From Planococcus citri (taxonomy: Eukaryota; Arthropoda; Insecta; Hemiptera; Pseudococcidae): a DNA stretch of 64,000 nt. Under the pieces are notes generated by a model. It worked only from the letters and a program-made list of their open reading frames with translations, did not search any database and was not told the DNA's origin. The translations under genes and the position numbers were made by a program. The stretch is taken from NCBI RefSeq assembly GCF_950023065.1, contig NC_088680.1, forward strand, positions 39,172,559 through 39,236,558, written 5' to 3'. This document shows, one piece after another, positions 10,676-22,487 of the stretch (within the stretch, counting starts at the first letter, position 1; the number at the start of each line of letters is the position of its first letter).

Positions 10676-13600
10676 TTATTTCCTGTCTTTGACATGGAAC
10701 AATGATTCCCAAAATTCATATCTCTCCTTGAAAAGATTTTTCTCCATCGTTGTACCATTGCTTTTGATATGCAGATAATCGAGATCACCCTTGAATTTTG
10801 CAGTTTTCCATAATTTCTCTTCAGATTTCCCATTTGGATCGCTGTAATGAGCATCGACGAAAACGTGTTTTAATAAAAATAGACTGTCCATTAAAGTAAT
10901 TAAACCAAAAGTACTGTGAGCATTTAGTTTCAACGTTGACGTTGGTTCAAAAAATCATTTCAGTGATCTAAATTTCATATTTACCCGGTAATCGCAAATT
11001 CAGTCCAAAACTTTATCAACGTTTCTGATACCAGTTTATCTTGAGAGGTCCATTTAGCTTCCGCATCTTTATTGCGGAATTGTAGAAAGAGCTCGTCGCC
11101 ATGTGAAACGCCTATGTATAAAATTTACATCTATAATGCATCGTATCTTATGGTTTTCATAGATTCTCTAAAGGCACACTATACTTACCGAGATCTATAT
11201 CCAACTTCGCAAAATCCTGCTTTGAAGACGATCCTCTATGATCATAAAAGTACACGAATTGTTGAGCATGAGTCGATTGAATAGTTTTTATGAGAGGATG
11301 TAAGAATGCATAATCTGTGTAAATCTGCAGAAAAAAAATTAACAACTCGAATTAGGTACTTATATACGTTTAATGGCTGAGTTTAATCAGACCTTAAAGA
11401 CCTAAAATGTAAGAAAACAAAAAATAATTACATCAACGAATTTTAACTTCTTATTTATTGATCCAGTATCCTTAGAACTGAAGTAAAAGTCGATAATTTT
11501 TTGGGCCACAGTTTCTACATTTTCAAGATTGAAGGAGTAAAGGTACCCTCCTAAAAATGGTATGAGAGAGTTTGCACTAACGTTTTCAACATTCTCCAGA
11601 AGTCCTCCTTTCATTACCAGTTCTGTTTGTAAAAAATATTGTAGGTTATTAATTGGAAACTTTTTTTACTCATGTTGCGAAAAATATGAATAGGTAATTT
11701 TATTCAAAATATGTACTCATTAATGACAATGCTCCTTCTCCAGAATTTATGCCTGTAATCCAAGGTACTTTGGTTTGATACGTCGATTTATCTGGTTTTT
11801 TCGGCAAGAAAGGTTGATTCTTCACGTTCGACTCAACTGTAGGTTTGAATATCACACCGACTCCAGTAAAATCTCGAGTCTAAGACATACAATTCTGGTT
11901 AAAATACAGACTCATCTCTTCCTTGCAGTAAAGATCTATTGCCAAAATATGATAAACTACTTGCTATACAACGTACGTATAATCTACTTGATGACAGAGA
12001 GAGGAAATCGTTCGCTGGTAATTTCTGCAGGCATTTTAAAACTTTCGCGGAATCATTCCGGTAACAACCGGAAACGATTAAAAATGAGTTTGAAACTGCT
12101 TCGCCGGATCCTGCATCGTACACAGCCCAATCAGCCAAAGCACTGCCACTTTGCATGATTGCTTTTTGAAATAGTCCTGGAAAAATCATTCTGCTTAAAG
12201 TCTAAAGTCCCATTATTAACCTCATCAACAGTCTCTGATGTTGAGAGCACTCCTCTTGAAAGCCTTTTTTCTCTGCTGTTTTCGCTTATTTAACTTAGGT
12301 AGGTATGATAAACGAAAACGAATTTGACTTTTTAATTTTTAGTAAAAAAAAAAAAATAAAAAAATACAAACATCTTTATTTTGCACCTCTACCAACCTTT
12401 ACTAAGCGGAGAAAACATGTGCAGGTGTACACAAGCAGAACCAGCACTTTCTCCCATCAATGTAACTTGATCAGGATCGCCACCAAAAGCTGCAATATTC
12501 TCTTTGACCCATCGTAATGCAAGGGCTTGATCTTTTAATCCAAAATTACCGCTAATCACACCATTATTCAACCCAAAGAAACCTGTATAAATCAAAACAT
12601 GAGCAAGGTTTTGTCTAAATACGTACAAAATTATTCCGCGTATACGGATGAATCCGGAGTCACCTGGTTAAATTCAAATGTAAATAGTACTCGAGGAGAC
12701 GAACAAAAAACGTTATTATGATGAGTTGCCTATCTTGTAAAATGAAGGGGCTACGTGCTCCGCAAAACCGGAAATTTACCAATTTTGAAAAATTCATCAA
12801 AAATAAGAAAATGTTTGAATCATTTAAATGATGCCACTAACCCATAATACTCGAGTGGACGAACAAAACATGTTATTATGGCCAATTGCCTATCTTCAAA
12901 ATTGAAGGGGCAAACCTGATTCAAAATTTCCAAATTTCAAGTGCCCAAATTTGAGTTTTGAAACTGTGCTTGCCTCTTCAATTTTGGAGATAGGCAATTG
13001 GTCTTGGTAACATTTTTTGTTCATCCGCTCAAGTACTATGGGCTATTAGCATTATTTAAATGATACAAACATTTTCTTACTGTCTGCAAATTGAAGAAAT
13101 TACCCCATTTTTGAACTAAAATTTACCGGTTTCGAATAATTCTTCTGAAATAAGAAAATGTTTGAATCATTCAAATGACTCCCCTAACCCACAGTACTCG
13201 AAAGGACGAACAAAAAATGTTATCATGACCAATTGCCTATCTTCAAAATTGAAGAGGCAAGCACAGTTTCAAAACTCAAATTTGGGCACTCGAAATTTGG
13301 AAATTTTGAATCAGGTTTGCCCCTTCATTTTTGAAGATAGACAATTGGCCATAATAACATGTTTTGTTCGTCCACTCGAGTAAGTACTATGGGTTATTGG
13401 CATCATTTGAATGATTCAAACATTTTCTTATTTTTGATGAATTTTTCAAAATTGGTAAATTTCCGGTTTTGCGGAGCACGTAGCCCCTTCATTTTACAAG
13501 ATAGGCAACTTATCATAATAACGTTTTTTGTTTGTCTCCTCGAGTACTATCTACAGTTAAATTTAACCAGACGACTCCGGATTCATCCTGATGCCTACCT

Positions 13601-14435
13601 AATGCTCCCAGTCGATAATTAAACGTTACAAGGATGACATCTTTGTCCATAAAATATTCAGGATTGTATTCTCTTGTCGAACCGATCTGAAATGCTCCTC
13701 CGTAAATCCATACCATTACAGGAGCTTTACCAGAAGGCTTGAATAAATTCTAAAATAATTCCAATGCCATGATTAAGTATAGGATCGTGATCGTTCCATT
13801 GGAAAGAGTATATATCGGCAGTGTACTTACAGTTGGTACAAAAACATTCAAGTAAAGGCAATCTTCTTGTGTGTCGGAAGCTAAAGGTTGGATACATCTT
13901 GGAGACAATTTAGAAGCATCTTTAACGCCGGACCATGATTTAGCTGCAACGGGAGCCTACGTAAAGAAAAAACTTATCTGTTGAGTAATGGAAAGAGATC
14001 ATTTTATGATTTTTTTTCGCTACCTATAACGCTTGACAAGGTTAATTTTATTAAAGTTTCTCCTCAACTAGTTTTGAAAAACGAATTTCTCGTTAAAAAT
14101 CTGTTCAAATTTATCGATAGTCTAATTTTATGGACATCCGTTATGTCATTTTAATTGAAAAATCTTCAGCTATAAAACTGAAAAACTTAGTGGTTCAACA
14201 TGCACGATTTCGAAAATTTATATCATTTGCAGACACACAAAAATCGATTTACCTTGAGTCTCAATTCTCCGATGGGGGGTTCTGCGTAAGGAATACTATA
14301 AAACTGATGAAACGAACGTCCATTTTTTGACTCTCCAATTGTACCATTGATCATTCCATTTTTTAATTTTAATAATTCGCAACTTATATCAGAAATAATT
14401 GAGGTTAAAAACAAAACGCACCAAAACACTTTCAT
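10676..14435 (-). CDS. Secreted carboxylesterase, copy C
   Basis: Complete: exons 14435-14253, 13956-13831, 13749-13599, 12582-12397, 12176-11977, 11879-11717, 11622-11432, 11324-11189, 11111-10985, 10841-10676 (TAA stop); 1629 nt, 542 residues. The signal peptide is in the first 20 residues. Triad Ser199 (GESAG), Glu330 (GINSGEG), His449 (GVSHGDE). The oxyanion motif reads IYGGAF with Tyr119 where most neighbours have His; Tyr also occurs here in cholinesterases, so activity is not excluded. Exon 2 is seven codons shorter than in neighbours. The exon 4 donor is GTTGGT; a GTAGAG four bases further would break the frame. Intron 3 (1016 bases) is almost wholly a giant palindrome. The N-terminus and 5' flank resemble copy A. 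Confidence 0.92.
12646..13588. repeat. Giant palindrome (foldback element) filling intron 3 of C
   Basis: Arms of roughly 450 bases are reverse complements: ggatgaatccggagt begins the left arm at 12646 and actccggattcatcc ends the right arm at 13588. The centre is near 13050. Within each arm a sub-unit containing TTGCCTATCTTCAAAATTGAAG recurs (about 12880, 12980 reversed, 13230, 13330 reversed), so the element is a palindrome of palindromes. It leaves only a few dozen bases of intron on each side. No coding sequence. Confidence 0.85.
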
Positions 14436-14567
14436 TTTTATATCTACTATACCTGTCTACTACTGTAGTTTAGAATAAACAACTGATTGTAAACTCGTTC
14501 AAAAATATGTCTATTAAATACTATGAAGATACATAATTCCTCACTCTGATATGCAAAACTAGTATTA

Positions 14568-14575
14568 AACCGGTT
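14568..14575. promoter_or_regulatory. AACCGGTT palindrome upstream of copy C (Grainyhead-type site)
   Basis: Same octamer, context and spacing as the site upstream of copy A (about 133 bases before the start codon). The flanking sequence 14436-14625 is clearly homologous to 2967-3150, including a shared GTATCACACGAGA word further upstream, but has diverged around the conserved octamer. Function is inferred. Confidence 0.45.
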
Positions 14576-14711
14576 ACATTAATTTTTTTATGAATTGTTA
14601 GGTAGGTATCACACGAGAGTACGAGAATGCATCTCGAAAAAACCACAAAAATGAAATCAATGCTAATGATAACCTACGTAGACCTACCATAAAATTTATC
14701 GACATCGTTAA

Positions 14712-16163
14712 TCTATATATATTAAAAGAATCTTGAAAAATGTTGTTCCAGTCGGCGAGCCTCTCCCACTGGACCGATTTCGCTAATTTTTTTTTTAAAT
14801 GTTCCTCATGACGCGTAGATATGTCATCAAACATTTAGAATTCAAAATTTTTTAGTTTTAGCCCCAAAAAATTAAAAATGCACAATTTTGGACAATTGTA
14901 ACTTTAAGCTTTCATTTCGCGGCCGAATATTTTTCATTTGCTAGGCATTTTTCTTATCATCAAAATTCAAAATACAACAAAACATCCAGCTTATACTTTG
15001 CAGCCAACCATTTCTCCTTCTAACTACTCATTTGGTTTGAAAATCTCATGATTTTTGATTTTGAAGAAGTGAGGAAATCTGAATAAAATGAAACAAAGGA
15101 AAAAGATAGCAATTGAGAATGAGAGTAAATGTACTTCTAAGTACATATATAGGTAAATAAATTGAGAAAGTAAGTAAACCAGAAAAAAAAAACAGAAAGA
15201 ATGAAGAAAATTAATATGGACATTTGAAAAAATTTAAAACGAAAATAAAAAGTAAGGTAAAAGTCATGAAACAAAGAATGAAAAGTAATGGAAAACAAAT
15301 GCATAAGGAAGAAACAAATTAATGAATTAAACAAAATCTAAATTGAAACCGCATCAATCTTGAAAAAACTGAATGAAAATGGAAAGAAATCAGATCAATT
15401 GTAAGAAAAGAAAATGTAAAACCAAAAACGTAGTTAACTTTTTATAAACAAACTCAATCGTTGAAAAACAAAAAAAGAAATGAAGGAAATTTAAATATTT
15501 GAAAATTAAAATGAAAGCTGAGAAAAAAATGCCCCCCCTCAAAAAAAATGTATTGAAGTGAGATAAAACAAATATGGTTGAAATAGGAATAAAAATGAAT
15601 TCATGATGAACAAATGAAAAAATGAACAAAAAATAAAACAATAAAAAAATGATAACAGAAAAGTTATGGGAATTTGATAAATCCAATAAAAAATGAGATA
15701 TATGAAAATGGAATGAAGAAGAATAAATGTTAAAAATTGAGGAATAAAAACAAGAAAAAATGATGATGATGATGAATATAAAAACAATTGGAGAAAAAAA
15801 TTGAAGGATATCAAAACAAAAAAAAAACTAAAATTGATTGAAAAACTGACATCAAGAAAAAGTACAAAAATAAAACTGAAGACAAAAAATTGAAAGTAAA
15901 ACATGAAAAAAAGAAAAAATTATAATAATAAATGTGAATTTAAATAAAGAAAATTGAATGACATCTAAATAAAGAAAAACTGAAATTGAATTGAAAACTG
16001 AAACTAAAAATGGAAACCTTGAGATGAAGGATTTTTTACATTGGAGAAAACCACTTCATCAACAATTTTGAACTTACAGGGGAAATATTTTCAACTTTTT
16101 TGTGGGGGAGGGGCGCGAGCCGAGGTTGGGGCTGCGGAGCAGCCCAGGGGGCGGACACCCTAG
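14712..16163 (+). mobile_element. Helitron-like non-autonomous element 2
   Basis: Begins TCTATATATATTAAAAG after an A at 14711, the classical Helitron 5' terminus. Ends CTAG at 16160-16163 before a T. Upstream of the 3' end is a GC-rich segment with hairpins (ggggctgcggagcagccc at 16129-16146). The interior from 15080 to 16010 is a purine-rich A/G tract with very little C; its minus strand gives long phenylalanine-rich frames that are low-complexity artefacts. No Rep/helicase. Lies between the 5' flank of C and the 3' end of D. Confidence 0.7.
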
Positions 16164-16578
16164 TATTAATTGATGATGAACTTGGGGCATTGTACCTACT
16201 TAGTTCTAAATATCTGTAGGTACCTATATCATAATTTGTTCAATAAAATACAGATACACAAATATCTAATTAAAGACGTAGGTAACTACGTATGATTTTA
16301 CACACTCATTTAAAAATTGGTATAGGTATCTATGTACTAGTAAATGGTTACAATTTCTGTTTATTTCTGAGCCACACAAGTAGGTACCTATCTACTGCAC
16401 ATGTTACCGTTAAGGTTAAATCATTACGACAAAAGTGTTGGTATAATTCGTGTTTTTTGCACACTTTAACTGAGTAATGTGTAAAATACCTAGTTATTGT
16501 ATGAAAATCGAACACTATGAAAATAAATGAAGTGGAATGTAAGTGGATTGCAAATCCGAGGTGACGAGTTGAAAAAGT
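16164..16578. other. Intergenic, no gene seen
   Basis: AT-rich spacer with many TAGGTACCTA words (16205-16390). The overlapping opposing frames here show no family features. Confidence 0.55.
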
Positions 16579-16825
16579 GTACTCTCTAAATTTAAAGCAG
16601 TCAAATTTCACTGCTTAGCAGTCACGACATTTTGCCTTTTTAAAGCAGTAGTTTTTTTTACTGCAAAACAGTGAAAAATTACTGAATTGGTTAGTCAAAA
16701 TGATTTTTTACTGACCAATTCAGTAATTTTTCACTGTTTTGCAGTAAAAAAAACTACTGCTTTAAAAAGGCAAAATGTCGTGACTGCTAAGCAGTGAAAT
16801 TGACTGTTTCAAATTTAGAGAGTAC
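16579..16825. repeat. Near-perfect 247-bp palindrome (MITE)
   Basis: gtactctctaaattt at 16579 pairs with aaatttagagagtac ending at 16825. The arms match almost base for base through GCAGTCACGACATTTTGCC and ACTGCAAAACAGTG to a short centre near 16700. Such long uninterrupted pairing suggests a recent or actively maintained foldback element. It has no coding potential. Confidence 0.85.
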
Positions 16826-17412
16826 TTATTTTTTCAAACATTTGGTGTCTCAAACTATTTGTCACACGATCACATCAAGTTAAAAAATAAGTCCAAAATC
16901 ATCAATTTTTGTAAGTTTTAACTTGTAAAAAATACGATTTTCAGCTCGTTGCCTCAGATTTGTGATTCAGCATCCCTAATAATCAACTCGAAATGTTGAA
17001 CTTGCGACAGGGTTAAATTTTCAGCAGTCGAAGTTGATTACAAACGCGTTCTTCAGCGATTCGAAATTCGCTGGAGAAATCTCAAATTCTTCAGAAGGCT
17101 CCGGGTGGACCCAAAAATGGAAGTTTCGAGAATGTCGTCGCCTCACAGATTGCAATCCACTTGAATTTAAATTAATTTCTTTTCATAATGTAAAGTATGC
17201 TAAAAAAAAAAATGGGAGTAAAGTGTGCTCTCCGAGGAAAGTTTTAAATCATAGATATGTTTTCTTTGCTTAGAATTTTCAAATAAATTGAGTGCAATTT
17301 TTTCCAAGGTCTTATAAAACGTCAAATCAAATATTGTAAAATTAAATAAAAGCTTCAAATATTGTAAATTGATCAATTTTATTTTCTCCAGGTATTTAGG
17401 TGTTCATCCGTT
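16826..17412. other. Intergenic, 3' flank of D
   Basis: No gene seen. A short open frame near 17034-17273 on the plus strand has no recognisable domain and is probably chance. Confidence 0.5.
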
Positions 17413-20400
17413 TTATTTGTCTGTCAGTAAGGAATCCCAAAAATCGAATCTCTCTTTGAATAAGTTTTTCTTCATTACGAGTGAATTGCTTTTGATATGC
17501 AAATATTCCATATCACTCGTTTCCACGGGTTTCCATACTTTTCCCCTCGAATTGCCATTAGGATCGCTAAAATAAGGAATGAAAAGATTAATAATCAAAT
17601 GTAAGTAGGCACAAATAGGCTTTTATACCTATATAGGTCTATCATATTTCATGTTGAATAACTATACTTATTTTAAGGTAAGTTAGGTAGGTCTCATGTG
17701 TTTGAAAGACTGGTTCTAATATGAAATAATATTTCTTAGATATTTCATGTTGGAAAGTCTATTTTCTGGGAACCCATATGGTCCACCTCTAACTAAGGAA
17801 TTTCGGTTGCTTAATCGCAGAATGGATACGCAGTTAATCGGTATGTTCTGGCTCCTCAATATTTTGTTTGCATTTTACTGTAGTTCTTTGGTGCAAAATT
17901 CGAACACCAAAAATTCAATTTTTGCTATTTTTTTCATCATGAGCGCTACAGAACTGCTCAAAATGAATCGAAACCATTTTCAATCGATTTGAGGCGTCAA
18001 AAATAGAGTAAGTAAATGAAAATTTTCTGCTTCCTAGGTAAATTCGGTAAAATATTGATTTTTTTCACATTTTAAGCTCATTGATTTTCAAAAATTCACC
18101 AAAAATTATAAAATGCATCTTTGGAACTTGAAGTTTTGACTGGTGTTGTAATTTTTTATGCTCTTCGATTTAAAATTTTGTGCGGTTTGAAAATTTTTTC
18201 TGCAAGTTGAGATAACCTTCCTTTTAAGTTGTAAATATTTTATTAAAAATAATACTTATGTATTTTGAAAGGCACTTTTGACACGAGCTAAAAATGTGTA
18301 GGTAAGTATGTACTTGGGACTTGGGTATTTTTCAATACCTATTTTGCATTTTTTGAAAAATTTATGATTTCTAAAAAATACCTTTTTTGATTTAGTGAAA
18401 AAAATGGCTTATAAACGTAATTTTAGTCATTAATTTTTTTCAATAAATTCTTTTAAAAGATTGGGGAAAATTCAAAATTGCAAATTTTTCATTTGGGAAT
18501 TTTTTTTTTAATGAGCAAAATTAGAAAAACTTATTAACTAAAAAGCTTTCCCATTGAATGCATTATATTTTTATAATATCTAAGTATATCAATCAGTATA
18601 CCTTAACTGATATGAGTACTCACTTTGAGATGGCGAAATTTGCCCAGAATCTTACTAAATTTTCCGATACATTTTTATCTTCAAGCGTCCAAGTAGCTTC
18701 CAATTTTTCATCACGAAATAACAAAGGAAGCTCGTCAGCATGACCGACGATGGAACCTGTGGCACATTATAATTCAATTTTGAAATCTACTTACTTGTGA
18801 ATTTGTGGTAGGTATACATATAGGTACCTAGAATTCGTATTATAAATACCTACGCACGAACAAAAGTATTTTCGAATACGATACCTTGACTTACCAATTT
18901 TGACAGACGAATTCAACATTCGCTGCTGCGACTTCGCAGATGAACTTACGTAATCGTACAAATATGCGTATTGTCGATCATTACTAGACTCTATTGTTTT
19001 TATAAAAGGATGCAGAAATAGAGAATCGGTCACCATCTGTGGAACATTCACATCGTTACTTATTTTACTACATATTTCCATATTGGCAGGATAGTGTGAC
19101 GGTTGTTCCTATTTTTCGTTTTCAAAAACTGAAATGTTGACGAATAATCAACAAAATATTTTGACTCACTTCATACCTATAGCTACCTTCACCTATCCAT
19201 TCAAGATGCATACTTGGGTACATGAAAAAATGAATGCAGATAAGGTAGGTATATACATTACATCAACAAGCTTCAACGCTGTATCCACTCCTATATCCTT
19301 GGTACCAAAATAATATTTCATAATTTTTTTAGTCAGATCATCTCTACGCTCTTGTCCGACCGTATACGCGTACTGATTCATCATTGGTAAAAGAATCATT
19401 TTATCCGTGTTGACAATTTTTATCAATGAGCCACCATTTAGCAAAAGTTCTACAAACATATTTCAAAATAAAAAATTGTTTAAGTATTCATGAATGATAC
19501 AAATCAACTCATTTATACCTATATGTAAGTATGTACCTATGCAAGTATTTTTTGCTCACTTATCACTTTAATTATCCCTTCTCCAGAATTAATGCCAGTT
19601 ATCCAAGGTACCTTGGTTTGATAACTCGTCTTGCTTGGTTGTTGGGTCAAGAATGGTTGATATTTCACTTTTGATTCGATCATAGGCCTAAATAAACAAT
19701 CAGGTTCGGTATCCCAAATCTACAGAATCATAAATATAATATTTTTAAAAAAATCAAAATAAACGCAAATGATTTCACGAGTATTGTCACAGCAATAAAA
19801 ATCCACTGAAGGATATCAACTTGCGTATAATGATTTCTCCATGTTGAAAATATGTTCGGCTGGTAGACTTTGGAGGCATTTTAGGACTTCGTTATTATCT
19901 TTGTGAGAACAACCGGAAATTTTTGCTAGAGCCGATGAAATTATTTCAGCGTTTCCTTCTTCGTGATGAGACCAAGGAGCTAGTGCACTACCGCTTTGCA
20001 TAATAGCTTTTTGAAACAGGCCTGAAAAAGAAAAAAAATTGTTCGTAAAATCTAAGGTACCTATACCTACTTATTTTGATTGTCACTGCTATTTTTTTTT
20101 TTTTTTTTTGTGTAAAGATTATCTACCTACCTTTGCTGAGCGGAGAGAACATGTGTAAATGAACACAAGCTGAGCCAGCACTTTCGCCTAGTAACGTCAC
20201 ATTATGAGGATCGCCGCCAAATAGCGCTATATTTTTGTTAACCCAGTTCAACGCCAGAGATTGATCTTTCATGCCGAAATTGCCGCTGATTTGATCGTTA
20301 TTCATACCGAGAAATCCTAACAGTCCATAAAATTACGATTATCGTTTGATGTTGTTTGAAAATAAGACGATGGTGTTGGATTAAGATTTACCAAGAGATC

Positions 20401-21739
20401 CCAATCGATAGTTGAGATTTACAAAAACCACATCGTAATCCATGAAATAATCTGGATGGTAACCAGTTCCAGTGCCAATTTGAAATCCTCCACCGTGAAT
20501 GCCCACTATTACCGGTGCTTTTCCAGAAGGTTTGAATAAATCCTGCAATAATATTGAAATGTGAAATGACATGCAGGAAACCTTTACCAATGAGAGCTTC
20601 AATTTACATATTTCCATACAAGAGCTTCAAAAAAAAAAAAAAAAACTTAAACAACTTCTATTATGTAAATAAAAGAGGGCCTCGTTGTTGTTGTTGGGAC
20701 TTTTTTTGATTTCAGCTGATATCAAAGTCTAAATTTTTTCGAAAAATAACTCATGTTAAAACAGCTTTATTCATTTTTTAGAAGGACGACCATATTTGGC
20801 AGCTGGAATTTTGGCTATGAATTGTCAGTAAAAAAAGTTTTGAAAAAACACAAATCCAAATAAGAGTTGAATTTCCTAGACAAACTGAACTTGCTGGATG
20901 AAGAATTATTAGCATAAGTAGGTACACAATACACATGAAATAGTTTACCAACATTTGGCACAAAAACATTCAAATAAAGGCAGTCCTCTTGCCCAATGGC
21001 ACGACTGCTCAGATCGAGAAATCTTTCTGGTTGAATGCACTTAGGTGGCGGGTTTGAAGCATCCTTAATGCCGGTCCAATTTTTTACAGCTACTGGCTCC
21101 TTTAAACAAGCAATTTTTGAACGTGAAATCAATATTTATTTAATACTCCTCAATTTGCTCGATGTTTCATGATGTTTGTTTTAATTATTCAAACAAGTGT
21201 ATTACCTTATGTAGATTTATTCAAATTTTTCGAAAGAATGCGGATAACGTGTTTACCTACCTTGGACGATTTTAAATCGTCTTCAAGTGTAAACTTGTAA
21301 ATTTTGTGTTTCATCCCAATTTTTACGTTTGTTTTCCCCTCCTTTCTCCTTCCTTCCTTCCTTTCACCAGTCAGTTTCTACTTATAAAATACGAGTATTT
21401 ATCTCCCTATATTTTTAAGATCCTCGATTTCTAGAGAGGTTTGAAAAATTTGCAAATGCGATAATGCAATGAAAAAAAAAATCTAAAAATCTTCAATCCT
21501 TAGCTTTTGAAGAACATCTTCCGCATAAAACTTGAAGAATATTTATTTACCTTAAATCGCAGCTTTCCCACGGGTGGTTCCGCATAAGGAATACTGAAAA
21601 ATTTCCTGAATAAACGTCCATTTTTTGATGTTCCGGTAGTTCCATTAATAAAACCACTTTGCAATCTTACTAACGAATCACAATTTACATGGATGATCAA
21701 CGCTAACGAGCAGATTACGACGCACAAACTCGTATTCAT
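17413..21739 (-). CDS. Secreted carboxylesterase, copy D
   Basis: Complete: exons 21739-21551, 21099-20953, 20542-20392, 20316-20131, 20021-19825, 19719-19560, 19449-19262, 19036-18895, 18756-18624, 17566-17413 (TAA stop); 1647 nt, 548 residues. Signal peptide about residues 1-20. IHGGGF oxyanion motif; triad Ser208 (GESAG), Glu337 (GINSGEG), His459. The His region has a two-residue insertion (GSIVGHADE), and exon 8 is two codons longer than in B and C. Intron 5 appears to use a GC donor (TAC|GCAAGT); the frame closes only if it does. The exon 2 donor is GTTGGT. Intron 9 is about 1.06 kb and carries a dispersed repeat; intron 1 is about 450 bases without features. Well diverged from its neighbours, so an older copy. 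Confidence 0.91.
17955..18180 (+). repeat. Dispersed repeat (CAATCGATTTGAG family), in intron 9 of D
   Basis: Shares ordered words (TTTTCAATCGATTTGAG, a TCAAAAATAG variant, GTAAAATATTGATTTTTTT, TCACCAAAAAT, AAAATGC) with 41905-42075 in intron 8 of copy I, and more distantly with 48835-48950 in intron 8 of copy J. No terminal repeats identified; type unknown. Confidence 0.6.
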
Positions 21740-22487
21740 TTTTTAAACTTTTTTACTCATTGATGAAGATACCGCAATTAATTTTAGAACAGTAATTTTG
21801 TATGCGTTTTCGATCTGAGCTTGGAAAATTATTTCGTTCGAGAATAACGATAGCCATAAAACTGAAAAAATGTGTAGGTAATTTGAAGGAAAAAAAAATC
21901 AGGTGATTGAGTCGTTCGCGAACGGGATCATTTTGCATACAAATAATTCAAATTTGCGAGTAATAGAGGTACAAACTGCAAAATATTTATCTATTCTTAT
22001 CATAGCCTATTGGCCATTCGCCTAAAATCAATGCTGTGAATATCATGGGTTATCAAAATCACTCTATTTGCCTAGTTATGCTACAACTAAACTCGAATTT
22101 TTAAATTTAATCGCATGTTTTGATTAGATAAGTAAAGCATCATTTGCAAGGTCGATCTTATGCAGATGAGACCAATTAAGAACGAAATGTGCTTACTTAA
22201 TTAGAAGCGAGATAATCCAAAAATCATATCGTTTATTGAACAAATATACCTACGATACAATCTAATGGAAAACTATTCTACATAGGTATCAAATTCACAT
22301 ATAGGTACATTTTTTCAACCATTTTAAAAAATGAAAAAATTCGTAAAAGCTGATGACTTCACTGGGTGATTCCAAAAGTGTGTCATACAAATATATTCGG
22401 CTAAGGTGGCCAAACTACTCATACTAGGAAACAATCTTAACTTGGAATTTGTTTCACAAATTTATTTAGTGTTATAATACTGTGTGA
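21740..22487. other. Intergenic D-E with a duplicated flank block
   Basis: No gene. The segment about 22120-22487 (around ATGCAGATGAGACCAATTAAG and GAAGCGAGATAATCCAAAAA) is repeated at 25975-26350 upstream of E, showing that the duplication unit giving E and F included this 3'/intergenic flank. For copies D and E the block lies roughly 400 and 150 bases upstream of their start codons. Confidence 0.65.

Noticed and set aside
12647..13383. Short plus-strand frames at 13162-13622
   Set aside because: They lie within the intron 3 palindrome of C and have no recognisable domain.
13599..13749. Copy C as an inactive enzyme because of IYGG instead of IHGG
   Set aside because: Tyr at this place is normal in acetylcholinesterases, and the Ser-Glu-His triad is complete.
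15390..15904. Phenylalanine-rich membrane-like frames on the minus strand
   Set aside because: They come from the low-complexity A/G tract inside Helitron-like element 2; composition explains the hydrophobic pattern.
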